From Schizochytrium sp. CCTCC M209059 (taxonomy: Eukaryota; Sar; Bigyra; Thraustochytrida; Thraustochytriidae), in assembly GCA_000818945.1 (NCBI GenBank), contig KN805423.1, positions 10,153 to 74,152 on the forward strand: a stretch of 64,000 nucleotides of DNA, given 5' to 3'. Below the pieces are notes generated by a model. It made no database searches. It was not told where the DNA came from and saw only the letters and a program-made list of their open reading frames with translations. How positions within the stretch are numbered: the stretch's first letter is position 1; each line of letters begins with the position of its first letter. Both the position numbers and the translations under genes were made by a program. Below, in pieces: positions 47,834-57,925 of this stretch.

Positions 47834-49078
47834 TTACGCAAAAGAAGAAGAAGAAGAAGAAGAAGAAGAAGAAGAAGAAGAAGAAGAAGAAGAAGAAGGA
47901 GGAGGATAAGAAGGAGAAGAAGGCATGGGAAGTGAGCCCGTTGGATGGTCCTTGATGAGGAGGGGAGACTTGTTGCTCATGAGCTCTAGAACAACAGAGA
48001 CGTGCTTGAGCAAGCTTTTCTGATCCGTGCCGAGACTACGAATGATGCGATCGGCAATCCACTTACTAGTGGCATCTTGGCTGTTCTTTAGATGTTCCAA
48101 GATGCTCGCATAGCCAGCCCCGCCAGGGGCGAGACCATTGCGCGCGATGATATCGCCCAAAAGCTTTCCCAACGGCCCAGGCTTGTTGGGGCCGACTCGA
48201 GCATCCTTCTTCAGCTGCTCCTTCTCGTGACTCTCAAGAAAAATGTCAGCGGTATCGTTGATGAGAGCATTCACAGCGTTCGTCGCGAAGTGATTGTACT
48301 GGGACTCTCTGATCTGCCATGCCGCGTGCGACTCGAGTAGAAAATTTTGCATATCGCGCAGCTTTGCCTCGTGGACTTGAGCAAGAACGTCGAGGTCAGC
48401 GGACTTTTCGGCGATATCACCGTTGAGTTCAGTAATCTTTTTGTTGCAGCGCTCAATCTCCTCGCTCTTGTCCTTAACGAGACTCTTCTCAGTCACGAGC
48501 TCCTGCTCGAGCTGGTCGATCCTGGATTTGAGCTTTTCCAGCACGCGTGAGGAATCCGGGCTGCCTGTCTTTTCGTTGATCGACATTTGACCCATCCCGG
48601 CCTGAAGATCCTTTTTTCTTGCGAGATTGTTTTCGAGGCTCCTAACCCGAGCTTGGTGACTCGCACGAGATTCCTTCGCCGAGTCGAGCTTTGCTTTGAG
48701 AGAAGACCGTTCTCCATGAAGCTTGGCAAATTCGCGCACGGTCTCCTTCCTGATCCGCAAGGTATTTTCGCGCATCTCCCGCAGCAACCTTTTATTTTCC
48801 TCGACTACCGCCTCCATCTTGTCCTGAATTTCGTCCTGGTTACTAAAGTTCTGCGGCAGCTTGGTCTTCTTATACGCCCGCTCGACTCTTTCTCGATCAC
48901 TGTTCGTTGCTTTCGGCATGACCTTCGCGACCTCTCCGGTGAGATCAAAGAATTCTCCGATGGTGCTCGTCGAAGCCACTTCATCGTCCTCGTTTCTCGC
49001 GCTGCCACGATGACGACCTCCTGTCGGGTCCTCCCTCAAGGCAGTTCTGGCAGGGCGCTTGCCAGGAGCGGGAGCCAT
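47834..49078 (-). CDS. Coiled-coil protein with C-terminal poly-Ser
   Basis: Predicted 414-residue protein. The N-terminus is basic (MAPAPGKRPARTALRED). A long coiled coil spans about 85-255 (EAVVEENKRLLREMRENTLR, LKSRIDQLEQELVTEKSLVK). A more globular helical part follows (LGKLLGDIIARNGLAPGG). The C-terminus is a run of about 22 serines encoded by (GAA)n on the plus strand, just before the stop, so its length is likely polymorphic. I recognise no specific family. The coiled coil suggests a structural or scaffold role. Confidence 0.75.
   Translation of the reverse strand: MAPAPGKRPARTALREDPTGGRHRGSARNEDDEVASTSTIGEFFDLTGEVAKVMPKATNSDRERVERAYKKTKLPQNFSNQDEIQDKMEAVVEENKRLLREMRENTLRIRKETVREFAKLHGERSSLKAKLDSAKESRASHQARVRSLENNLARKKDLQAGMGQMSINEKTGSPDSSRVLEKLKSRIDQLEQELVTEKSLVKDKSEEIERCNKKITELNGDIAEKSADLDVLAQVHEAKLRDMQNFLLESHAAWQIRESQYNHFATNAVNALINDTADIFLESHEKEQLKKDARVGPNKPGPLGKLLGDIIARNGLAPGGAGYASILEHLKNSQDATSKWIADRIIRSLGTDQKSLLKHVSVVLELMSNKSPLLIKDHPTGSLPMPSSPSYPPPSSSSSSSSSSSSSSSSSSFA
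47838..47899. repeat. (GAA)n/(TTC)n microsatellite in coding sequence
   Basis: Uninterrupted GAA triplets followed by GGA, at the 3' end of the coiled-coil gene, encoding poly-Ser on the minus strand. Confidence 0.9.
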
Positions 49079-49733
49079 GCTGCTTCGGGTCTTGCTTGCT
49101 CTTGGTTCCTGGCCTCGCTTCTTGTCTCCTACTTCTTCTTCTTCTTCTTCTTCTTCTCCTTGCGGTCGGCGTTGCGGGTCTGCTTCGCTGCCACCGCGAC
49201 CTCTGCCGCCGCGACCACTGTCGCCGCGACATCTGTCGCCGCGAGGACGCGGCGCTCCCGCGGCGCTCTCACGTTTTCTCTTTTCGTGACACGGCTCGAT
49301 TGCGAAGCGCTCTCAAATTCGCAATCGCTCTCCTTCCTTCCTTCCTTCCTGCAGAGGTCGTCTGCTCGCTCTCGCTCTCGCTCTCGCTCTCGCTCTCGCG
49401 CTGGCTTGGTTGGGCTCAGACCCGGCCCGCTCTCGCGCCAAGGCCAAGGCCAACGCCTCCCTCCTGCCGGCTGTCACCGTCGCGGCGTGCTCGGCGTGGG
49501 TGTCATCGTCATCGTCATCGTCGCGGTTTGGCGAAGAACTCCGGGTCGAGCTTGCTTGGCGAGGCCAGGCCTGCAGACCGCTACACTCTCAGTCAAGGCC
49601 GCGGCCCCAAGACGGCGCAGCGTGTATCGTCCGCGCATAGTCCGCGCCTCTGCTTGCGTGAGCGTGAGCGCAGGTAGCCGGCAGCAGAGCGCACGAGCAA
49701 GGCGGCCGCGACGGGAACGCGCACGTTCACGAG
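49079..49733. repeat. Divergent promoter with several microsatellites
   Basis: Between two divergent genes. Contains (TTC)n at about 49131-49158, a GTCGCCGCGAC minisatellite at about 49200-49250, CTTCC repeats near 49332-49348 and (CTCTCG)n at about 49368-49400. No gene. Confidence 0.6.
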
Positions 49734-50807
49734 ATGTTTGCGCCAAGGCTGAGATGGTCCGTCCAGGAAAAAGACTCTGAGAGGACAATCAAGATGCTGC
49801 ACGAGGAGCGCCTCGTTCAAAGGGAGCTCGCGGTTCTCGTAGAGCACATAGGAGAGAAAAGGATTCGCGAGCTGTTTGATTTGAGCCGCGGAAAGCAGAG
49901 TCTCTTTCGCAAATTCTGCCTGCGCGAACGGCACCCAGACAAGATCGCAGTGAGCAGCCGCGACGCCGACCATACCTTTGATGCCACAAAGGCTGCGGTC
50001 GAGCTCATTATTGATACGCTGGGCAACGATCACTGGCCAAATTTCCTCCAATACGTTGACTATCACCCGGTGTGGCAAGAACGGTACAAGGCTTGGCTCG
50101 AACAACGTCATCAGCGAAGGGAGAGAAGACTCCTATGGTTCTCTAGATCAGCAGCAGAAGACGAGCTGGTCCGAACTGGCGAGCTGCAAAAAGATCAGGG
50201 GGACGGCGAGAATACTGTAATGCGACCCATAACACGGGTGAAGCAGCGAACCGCCTCGCGCACCAACGACCCGCTCGCAGGTGTTGACTCCAAAGCTGAA
50301 GATCTCTCAAACGATGATCGTCCTTTTTCGAAAAGATGCTCTCGGGGAGGTCCCAAGAGAGCATTTGCAGGTGACCCGTCACAAGTACAGACTCGTCGGC
50401 AACGTCAACGTACTTCAACCACTGCACCGTCTCGCAAAGGCTCCGATTCTCCCCGAAAGAAAGCGAGCAAGAAGAAAAAAGAACCAGGTGAGGATCCACT
50501 CGAGGTTGCGCGCGATATTGCGCAGCATGAAAAGATGGAGCACATCAATCTTTCCGTCACATTTACGAGTCACAACCGGAACTGGGTCCTACAGGGTGAC
50601 GTGAGGTTTGCGTCCAGGCCAACCACCACGACGGCGGAAGAACTTTACAAGAGACACGGCCCTAATATCAAGTTCAACAGAACGTTTACGTCATCAAAGG
50701 ACCCAGCAGATCTACTACATCTGATAGGAAATTTGGGCCCCAAATTCAAGACGAAACAAAAGCATTTGGACAGACTAAAAGCGGCCTTGAGCAAGAAGTC
50801 CAGTTGA
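49734..50807 (+). CDS. Unrecognised basic protein
   Basis: I do not recognise it. 357 residues from the ATG at 49734. The N-terminal ~130 residues look folded and helical (LHEERLVQRELAVLVEHIG, KAAVELIIDTLGNDHWPNFL). A central region is basic and disordered (RKGSDSPRKKASKKKKEPG). A C-terminal segment (~265-345) again looks conserved-like (MEHINLSVTFTSHNRNWVLQ, LIGNLGPKFKTKQKHLDRLK). The lysine-rich middle resembles a nuclear localisation signal. The likely location is nuclear, by inference. Start codon choice is uncertain because the upstream part is repetitive. Confidence 0.65.
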   Translation: MFAPRLRWSVQEKDSERTIKMLHEERLVQRELAVLVEHIGEKRIRELFDLSRGKQSLFRKFCLRERHPDKIAVSSRDADHTFDATKAAVELIIDTLGNDHWPNFLQYVDYHPVWQERYKAWLEQRHQRRERRLLWFSRSAAEDELVRTGELQKDQGDGENTVMRPITRVKQRTASRTNDPLAGVDSKAEDLSNDDRPFSKRCSRGGPKRAFAGDPSQVQTRRQRQRTSTTAPSRKGSDSPRKKASKKKKEPGEDPLEVARDIAQHEKMEHINLSVTFTSHNRNWVLQGDVRFASRPTTTTAEELYKRHGPNIKFNRTFTSSKDPADLLHLIGNLGPKFKTKQKHLDRLKAALSKKSS

Positions 50808-51870
50808 TGTCACGAACCTGTCTTTGAAAGCGAGAGCTGAGCGTTTTGCAAGAACGCTGCTGCGAAGCTGCAATAGAATCAAGCTGAAAACGTGTCGTGA
50901 TAGCACACCTGCGTGATCTCGAGCGAAAACCGAAATACTTGTCCACATTCAGGTTGTACGTTTCACACTCTTTGCAGAGAATTTACCTTTTTCATTTTCA
51001 ATTCCTTGGGCTCCTTTCCGCCAATTATTGCGCCAAACAGTAGAGAAACGCTTCATTTTCGCGCCATGCGGCTTCATCAGATTTCCTGTGACTACTGTTC
51101 GCAAATAGGACCACGAAGCAGTCGGCATTGCCCTCAAGATGCCTCCTCGTATCATCTGCAAATGATTTCGAGCTTAAGGAGTAATTGTATCGTTGCCTGA
51201 CTTTGCTAAAATGCAGCAAGTTGCCGACCTTCTCGAGAAGCGCCTGTGCCCTCTTCTCTCGGCTTTCTGCGCATGGCAATCGACGAGATTAAGAATATGA
51301 CCATCATCAACAGCGATGCCTCACCTCATTTCACAATTCTTTTTTTGCTTGCATCCAGCCCAGTCATCAGGCGTGTCATCTTGCTCGTCGCATTGACGGA
51401 TGCTCGTTAGCTCCTACAAGATTTCGAGTCACGTGAGTCTTCGGCGCATTTCTGCGCCGGATATTTACGATCCGTTGACGCCAATCAAAACTTTTGAACG
51501 TATCGTCATTCGTAAGGGCAAAAAAAAGAAAAAAGGAAATAACTAGCAAACAAACATGTGGACCACGGTTGTCCTCATCTCATGCATAGAGTCAGAGAAA
51601 TGCTTAGACATCCAAGTACAAGTTAATCATACAGTTGATGCTGATGGCGGGCTTGCCCATATACAATTGTAAAAAGATTGCGAAGAAAATCAGCGGCACG
51701 CACACCCGCTCGGTCTGGGGGCGAACCTCACTGACTGGCAAGCGAAGGCTGTCGGCGGACAGACATTGCGCATCCTTGCGCTCAGCGCGAGCGCTCGCAC
51801 AGGCGGGCGCCGTACGTGGAGCAGAGTCTCTGAGCAATAGTGACGCTCGTGCGGGAGCCGGCCTTGGGAG
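50808..51870. other. Spacer without recognised features
   Basis: About 1.06 kb between tandem plus-strand genes. AT-richer than the genes. I see no coding frame above noise, no tRNA and no strong repeat. Confidence 0.5.
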
Positions 51871-54800
51871 ATGAGCTCGACTTCTGCCGAGGTCGGCGCA
51901 CTCGGCATCCGAAAGGACGCCAAAAATATGTTCACCAAGGGCAAGTCCATGTGGAAAAAGACGAAATTCAAGCTTTCCGCTATTAACGAGTTTTCGGGTG
52001 CAGGTGCTGACCAGCAGCTCTGCGCGGAAACGAGCAACGAGAGCAAAGCCTCCGAGATTAGCGTCATAGGTGGAGGCAACACTGGCAAAGAACCGCCCAG
52101 ACCTGTCGTCTTGCAACGGAGCATGACAAATGCCGGATTTTGTCAGTCTCGGTCAAATCTCTTTGATCCTTCGAGCGTGGTCTCCACTGGCGCAGACTCA
52201 ATGTATGGCAGCACACAATCGTCCTCCTCCGCAAACAATGGCTCTTCACCAAACAAAAATATGGGCAAAAGTCCAGTTGCTCTAAAGCGTAGCATGTCGA
52301 CGGGTCAGTTTGGGGCCTCTCGCGCAAATTTATTTGACGCCAGCACGGTCGTGCCGAGCGCCGCCGAGCAGCACGGCCATATCGATCCGAGCATGCCCGA
52401 GTCTCCAGCAAAGGAGAACAAACCCTCGTCCTGGTCAGGAAATTCACCACCAGTTGCCCTCAGCCGTGCTCTGTCTCAAAGCGCCTTCGGAGCTTCGCGC
52501 GCGAATCTGTTTGACCCAAATTCAGTCGTCCCTTCTGCCTCGGAACAAATGGGTGTCATGCCGGCAAGTGAGTCCGCTTCGGGCGTCAAACGTCCACGTA
52601 CAGGCGATGTACCCGTCGTCCTGCAGCGTCATATGTCGCACTCTCTTTTTAGAGCTTCAAGGGCCAATCTTTTCGATGCTAGCTCCGTCGTCCCATCTGC
52701 AGTTGACCAAATGGGACTGCATGACGTAGTTGACGCAGACACTATTTCAAGGGACGCCGTTGCAACCAAACCTGTTTCTAAGCCAACCAAGCTACAAAAG
52801 TCCATGTCGCACAGTGCCTTTGGCGCATCCCGCGCAAATCTCTTTGATGTGAACAGCGTCATTCCCTCTGCTGCAGATCAAATGGGAGTCGTCGGCAATG
52901 CAACGCATGCTCTACCCCCGGAGCGCAAAGGCTCTCAGAACTCTGGCATTGTGTCTTCTAATTCCAACACATCTACGACAAGCTCTATAAGCAAGCCAAT
53001 CAAACTACAGAAAACAATGTCGCAGAGCGCGTTTGGCGCCTCACGGGCTAATCTTTTTGACGCATCAAGCATAATTCCCTCGGCGGCAGACCAGATGGGT
53101 GTTGTTGTCAATTCAACATATGCTCTTCCGCCAGAGCGCAAAGGCTCTCAGAACTCTGGCATTGTGTCTTCTAATTCCAACACATCTACAACGAGCTCTA
53201 TAAGCAAGCCAATTAAACTGCAAAAGTCCATGTCGCAGAATGCGTTTGGGGCCTCACGTGCGAATCTTTTTGACGCAACGAGCATAATTCCCTCGGCAGC
53301 GGACCAGATGGGCGTTATGGCCAACAACACTTCTGCTCTCCCGCCATCATCCTCGGCGAAGAAGACCTCAAGTGGCTCAACGCCTTCCAAGCCCATAGCA
53401 ATGGAGAAGCAGCTTTCCAAGTCGCACTTTGGTGCTTCGCGTGCGAACCTTTTCGACCCAGCAAGCTGCATGCCTTCGGCTTCCGAGCAAATGGGTCTTT
53501 CTGCTCCCATAGCGCAGCCTCCCATCGCAGCTGCCTCGTCGAATGCAAGTCAGCCTGTTGGTCTCCGCCGAGAGATGTCCAAGAGCGCATTTGGAATGAG
53601 TCGCTCGAACCTTTTTGACCCTTGCAGCGCAATGGCAAGTGCATCGGAACAAATGGGTCTTGCAACGCCGAATGAGGCTGTTGCAAAACGTGTAGGAGCT
53701 AACAAGCACAAGACTCCTCAGTCAGGGCCCATTGCGAGAGCACAGTCCGTTTCAGTCTTTCTGGAGCTTGGGACTGACGATCCGTCTCAAGATATGTTGG
53801 CGCATAGTATGTCTACAGGTGCGAAGGACGAAGGCGACATTTTGCGCATTGGTGAAGAACAAGATACCGAAGATGATCCTTTCGCTTCGCCGCCACCTGG
53901 CTTTGATCGTCAAGAATCTGTCTCGCAAATGCTGATGAGCTTTGACCCCACGCGTAGGACCGTTCCTGTGCAAGTTGGGCAAGGCAGCTCCAGCGTCGCC
54001 AGCCTCGGGGAAGACGACACGGAACATGACATTTTTGGCTCTCCAGGATTTGATCGTCAGGAATCAGTTTCACAGATGCTCTTGGACTTTACGCCTACCC
54101 AGCAAACACACAAGAAAGACCAGATTGTGCCTGGTTCTTTTGATGACGATGACGATCCTTTTGCGTCTGGACAAGTGAATCGAGGATTTGACCGCCAAGA
54201 GTCTGTTTCGCAAATGCTGCTGGACTTTACGCCTACCCAGCAAACGCACAAGAAAGACCAGGTTGTACCTGGATCTTTTGATGACGATGACGATCCTTTT
54301 GCGTCTGAACAAGTGAACCGAGGATTTGACCGCCAAGAGTCTGTCTCGCAAATGCTGTTGGACTTTACGCCTACCAAACAACATCAGCAACAACAAAGGG
54401 TAGAACAAGTTGTGCCTGGATCCTTTGATGATGATGACGACGACGACGACGATCCCTTTGCATCTGGCCAAGTGAATCGAGGATTCGACCGTCAGGAGTC
54501 TGTCTCTCAGATGCTGTTAGACTTTACGCCTACCCAGCAAACACACAAGAAAGACCAGATTGTACCTGGTTCTTTTGATGACGATGACGATCGTTTTGCG
54601 TCTGGACAAGTGAATCGAGGATTTGACCGCCAAGAGTCTGTGTCGCAAATGCTCTTGGACTTTACTCCTACCAAACAACAACAGCAACAGCAAAGGGTAG
54701 AACAAGTTGTACCAGGATCCTTTGATGAGGATGATGATGACGATTCTTTTGCGTCCGGAGAAGTGAATCGAGGATTTGACCGCCAAGAGTCTGTCTCGCA

Positions 54801-56193
54801 AATGCTCTTGGAATTTACTCCCACCAAACAACAACAACAAGATCAAAGGGTAGAACAAGTTTTACCAGGATCCTTTGATGATGATGATGATGACGACGAC
54901 GATCCCTTTGCATCTCACCAAGGGAATCGAGGATTTGACCGTCAAGAGTCTGTCTCGCAAATGCTCTTGGACTTTACTCCTACCAAACAACAACAGCAAC
55001 ATCAAAGGGCAGAACAAGTTGTACCTGGGTCCTTTGATGATGATGATGATGTCGACGATCCCTTTGCATCTGGCCAAGGGAAAATCCGAGGATTCGATCG
55101 CCAAGAGTCTGTGTCGCAAATGCTGCTGGACTTTACGCCTACCAAACAACAACAGCAGGAACAAAGGGTGGAACAAGTTGTATCTGGATCCTTTGATGAT
55201 GACGATAACGACGATCCCTTTGCATCTCGCCAAGGGAATCGAGGATTCGACCGACAGGAGTCTGTTTCGCAGATGCTTCTCCACTTTACGCCAGGAAAAC
55301 CTGTGTCTGAACAGCCTCGTGTTGTCGCGGGCTCGCTCAGTGATGACGACGACGATGGTAACGACGACAATGGTGACGACGACGACGACCCTTTTGCACC
55401 GCCAACGAGCTCAAAGGGTTCTCAGCAGCAAGAATCTATATCTCAAATGCAACTTGAGATGGAACCCAAGGTTTTGCGCACCCAGAAGACAGCGCCCGTT
55501 ACTGAAGAAGACGGAGAGAAGTCTCAAACACACGCAGGCTCTGCTACAAGCGAAACGAGTACTTTGTATCGGCAGCCTGGCTTCATTTCATCGGAAGCTG
55601 CGGTGCAAGTCTCGTTGACTGGAACAGTGGACCATGCCGCTCTTCATCAAGATGCCTGGTCACAGACCTCGCAGCGACAGCTCTTGCCAGCGAAATCACC
55701 CAAGAAGAAAGCCAACCATGAAGCAAAGCCCTCTAGTGCTCGTCATTTGCATAAGGATAGTCAGCAACAGCAGCAACAGCAGAGCTCTTGTGGCGGGATT
55801 GGAAGGCCGATACAAGATTCGAGCGTGCTCACCAAGACGGAAGGCCTGCGTCTAAAGCTCGCGCAGCTAAAGACGAAAGGTGAGCTGCCAAGTATCGCGG
55901 GGACGTCGGTTGTTTCGCCAACGGGTTCGGGACCGCGAGATATCATTTTTGGCGCCTCAACTGACATTGCACAGTCGCGAGAGAGTCGCATGGCCATGAT
56001 GCAGGCCGGATACGAGGGCTCTCGCGCGATGAACGATCGATTCATCCCGGCCGTGCTGCGGCGTCAGCTCGGACCGCAGCAGAACAAGGTCCCAGGCGAG
56101 TCACGGGCCCCGCGCAGACCCGACGCGCCCCCAGAGCTTTCTGCGAGCCGCGCGGCGGCGTCTCCGCGGGCGCGGCGACTCCGCGACTCTTGA
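51871..56193 (+). CDS. Large two-block tandem-repeat protein
   Basis: Predicted 1440-residue protein of unknown function, intronless, from the ATG at 51871. Block 1 (about residues 78-597) has nine copies of a ~31-residue unit with consensus KLQKSMSQSAFGASRANLFD then xSVIPSAADQMG, spaced irregularly 55-73 residues apart. Copies 5 to 7 include two nearly identical 73-residue units (linker ERKGSQNSGIVSSNSNTSTT), showing recent duplication. Block 2 (about 676-1200) has ten copies of GFDRQESVSQMLLDFTPT plus one degenerate copy. Each is followed by a Gln-rich or HKKDQ spacer, a VPGSFDDDDD acidic run and DPFAS; the period is about 45-56 residues. A basic, disordered C-terminus with a poly-Q stretch follows. 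RxxS sites recur in both repeats. No catalytic domain is visible. A scaffold or phosphorylation-controlled binding array is a plausible guess. Confidence 0.8.
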   Translation: MSSTSAEVGALGIRKDAKNMFTKGKSMWKKTKFKLSAINEFSGAGADQQLCAETSNESKASEISVIGGGNTGKEPPRPVVLQRSMTNAGFCQSRSNLFDPSSVVSTGADSMYGSTQSSSSANNGSSPNKNMGKSPVALKRSMSTGQFGASRANLFDASTVVPSAAEQHGHIDPSMPESPAKENKPSSWSGNSPPVALSRALSQSAFGASRANLFDPNSVVPSASEQMGVMPASESASGVKRPRTGDVPVVLQRHMSHSLFRASRANLFDASSVVPSAVDQMGLHDVVDADTISRDAVATKPVSKPTKLQKSMSHSAFGASRANLFDVNSVIPSAADQMGVVGNATHALPPERKGSQNSGIVSSNSNTSTTSSISKPIKLQKTMSQSAFGASRANLFDASSIIPSAADQMGVVVNSTYALPPERKGSQNSGIVSSNSNTSTTSSISKPIKLQKSMSQNAFGASRANLFDATSIIPSAADQMGVMANNTSALPPSSSAKKTSSGSTPSKPIAMEKQLSKSHFGASRANLFDPASCMPSASEQMGLSAPIAQPPIAAASSNASQPVGLRREMSKSAFGMSRSNLFDPCSAMASASEQMGLATPNEAVAKRVGANKHKTPQSGPIARAQSVSVFLELGTDDPSQDMLAHSMSTGAKDEGDILRIGEEQDTEDDPFASPPPGFDRQESVSQMLMSFDPTRRTVPVQVGQGSSSVASLGEDDTEHDIFGSPGFDRQESVSQMLLDFTPTQQTHKKDQIVPGSFDDDDDPFASGQVNRGFDRQESVSQMLLDFTPTQQTHKKDQVVPGSFDDDDDPFASEQVNRGFDRQESVSQMLLDFTPTKQHQQQQRVEQVVPGSFDDDDDDDDDPFASGQVNRGFDRQESVSQMLLDFTPTQQTHKKDQIVPGSFDDDDDRFASGQVNRGFDRQESVSQMLLDFTPTKQQQQQQRVEQVVPGSFDEDDDDDSFASGEVNRGFDRQESVSQMLLEFTPTKQQQQDQRVEQVLPGSFDDDDDDDDDPFASHQGNRGFDRQESVSQMLLDFTPTKQQQQHQRAEQVVPGSFDDDDDVDDPFASGQGKIRGFDRQESVSQMLLDFTPTKQQQQEQRVEQVVSGSFDDDDNDDPFASRQGNRGFDRQESVSQMLLHFTPGKPVSEQPRVVAGSLSDDDDDGNDDNGDDDDDPFAPPTSSKGSQQQESISQMQLEMEPKVLRTQKTAPVTEEDGEKSQTHAGSATSETSTLYRQPGFISSEAAVQVSLTGTVDHAALHQDAWSQTSQRQLLPAKSPKKKANHEAKPSSARHLHKDSQQQQQQQSSCGGIGRPIQDSSVLTKTEGLRLKLAQLKTKGELPSIAGTSVVSPTGSGPRDIIFGASTDIAQSRESRMAMMQAGYEGSRAMNDRFIPAVLRRQLGPQQNKVPGESRAPRRPDAPPELSASRAAASPRARRLRDS

Positions 56194-56732
56194 TGCCCTC
56201 CAGCGGGCCAAGCTTGCCCTCCATCGCGTCCCGCTCGGCGCAAGACGCAGGCAGACGGACAGCAGTGGCATGGCCGCGCCTCTCTTCTGGTCGCGACGCT
56301 GCCTGCAACGCCGGCCTCGCCGCCGTCGCCGTCCTCGGCCGCGCCGGCGATGCGCGTTTACGATCCACGCTCTGCGGCGCCGACGTCCCCAAAGGGGGGC
56401 GCGGCGCGAGTATTTCCCCAAGTTTTGAAATTATATTCCGTGTGTGATGAGACGAGGTTTCGAAAAGGGCCCCGGCCGCCCCAGCGTGCCCCTCCGCCCC
56501 AGAACGGCCGGAGGCACGGGCCGCCGCCAGAACCCCATTCGTCGCCCGAGCGAGCCTCGAACCGCGACGCGACGCCGCAACGCGACGCGAGTCCGCGACG
56601 CCGCGACGCAGCATCGGCCGCGCGCGCGCCTTGGCTGCAGCGCGTGGGATACAAGAGAAGAGGACTTGAGGCTGGACAAGGCGGGTTCGGGTTCGGATTC
56701 GGGTTCGGGTTTGAACTTGGAGCGCGAGCAAG
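56194..56732. other. Spacer with GGGTTC hexamers
   Basis: Very GC-rich with long overlapping frames on both strands that I take as noise. A GGGTTC/GGATTC hexanucleotide tract lies at about 56687-56714, just upstream of the next ATG. Confidence 0.5.
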
Positions 56733-57746
56733 ATGAAACCTTTTCGCCTCGTCGTGCGCGAGATCGACGGCGAGGACAGGATGGAAGGCGCGGAGGACGA
56801 CCAGCGCGGGATAGGGAGGTCGCAGGCTGAGCAGTGGCATCAGCGGCAAGACCAGCAAGGATTCCGTCTTCCGCTACATCGCTTTGACCAGACGCCGCGT
56901 CGTCGTCGTGAAGATGATGCGAGACGAGATGTCGAGCATGGACGACAGGAAAACGAACATGCGTATCAGCGACATCATCATCAGCAGCAGCAGCAGCAGC
57001 AAGGGGAGCAGTCACGCCAACAGCAGCAGCAACAGCAGCAGCAGCAGCAGCAACAACAACATCGCCTTCAGCAGAAACGGCGTGTGCGATTTGCTGATCG
57101 TGCAAACTCTTCAGCTCTTGATGATGATCAAGATGAAAGCCTCGTGGTGTATGCGGACCAGAACCAAAACCAGAACCAAAACCAGACAACCTTGCCCAGC
57201 CGCTCGTTTGCAAGACAAGCCAAGCCAGCGTTACGAGGACTTGCGAGCGCGTCGCCCATGTCGTCGCTTCGACAAGCCTTTGAGGAGCAAAGCACTCGTA
57301 TCACGCAGTTGCAACGCGAGCTTCATGCAGAGCGCCTGCGATCCGAACAGCTCGAGGCCGACCTCGAGGCGGCCGAACAAAAGGGCGAACGACACCGGCA
57401 AGAAACGCAGGCACAGGCCGCGGAGCTAGGCCAGGTGCAGCGTGGACTCGTCCAAGCACAGGAAGAGAAATCATCCTTGGCAGACCGTTTCGACGATATG
57501 CAAAAGAGAGCCGTCAGTCTGCAATCAAGTCTGTGGCAAGTCAAGGACGAGAGAAAGAAGGACAAGATTGACATGACCCGCAAGTACGAGCGAGACAACG
57601 CGCTTCTCAAACACCACACGGAACTCGGTGCCCTCTTTGACGCTGCGCAGGGCAGCAGCGACACGACACTTTGCACGTGCTGGTGCCGGAAATGCTCTGG
57701 GCCGGGGAAAAGTCAAGATCGGGGACAAAGCCGGCGGGAACCATGA
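56733..57746 (+). CDS. Gln-rich coiled-coil protein
   Basis: Predicted 337-residue protein of unknown function. N-terminal charged region (residues 1-80), then poly-Gln (about 84-109, CAG/CAA codons), a basic patch (QQKRRVRFADRANSS) and a Gln/Asn repeat (ADQNQNQNQNQT). A clear coiled coil spans about 180-300 (LRQAFEEQSTRITQLQRELH, SEQLEADLEAAEQKGERHRQ). The C-terminal segment contains CTCWCRKCSG, a Cys cluster that might bind metal, but it is too short for a known finger. Frames on the other strand over this region are compositional. Role unknown. Confidence 0.65.
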   Translation: MKPFRLVVREIDGEDRMEGAEDDQRGIGRSQAEQWHQRQDQQGFRLPLHRFDQTPRRRREDDARRDVEHGRQENEHAYQRHHHQQQQQQQGEQSRQQQQQQQQQQQQQQHRLQQKRRVRFADRANSSALDDDQDESLVVYADQNQNQNQNQTTLPSRSFARQAKPALRGLASASPMSSLRQAFEEQSTRITQLQRELHAERLRSEQLEADLEAAEQKGERHRQETQAQAAELGQVQRGLVQAQEEKSSLADRFDDMQKRAVSLQSSLWQVKDERKKDKIDMTRKYERDNALLKHHTELGALFDAAQGSSDTTLCTCWCRKCSGPGKSQDRGQSRREP

Positions 57747-57925
57747 ACCCATCTTTGGTTTCCATCGCCAAAGTACCTAGTTTGAGCACATGGCATGCCA
57801 GACACAAGCTCGTCGTCCTAACATGAAAGCCTACCGTCCCGTTTTCCCCTTTCTCGCCCTTAAACGACAATCACCACCTACAAAGGAAGAAAAGCAAAAG
57901 AGAAGAAAAGAAAAGAAAACGCGCG
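57747..57925. other. Short convergent spacer
   Basis: Less than 200 bp between convergent genes. Purine-rich near 57880-57920. Nothing else. Confidence 0.5.

Noticed and set aside
48587..49780. 397-codon plus-strand frame antisense to the coiled-coil gene
   Set aside because: Shadow of the minus-strand coding frame continued into microsatellites.
56431..57213. 260-codon minus-strand frame antisense to the Gln-rich gene
   Set aside because: Poly-Ala/Val arising from the reverse of CAG repeats; the plus strand has a credible coiled coil.
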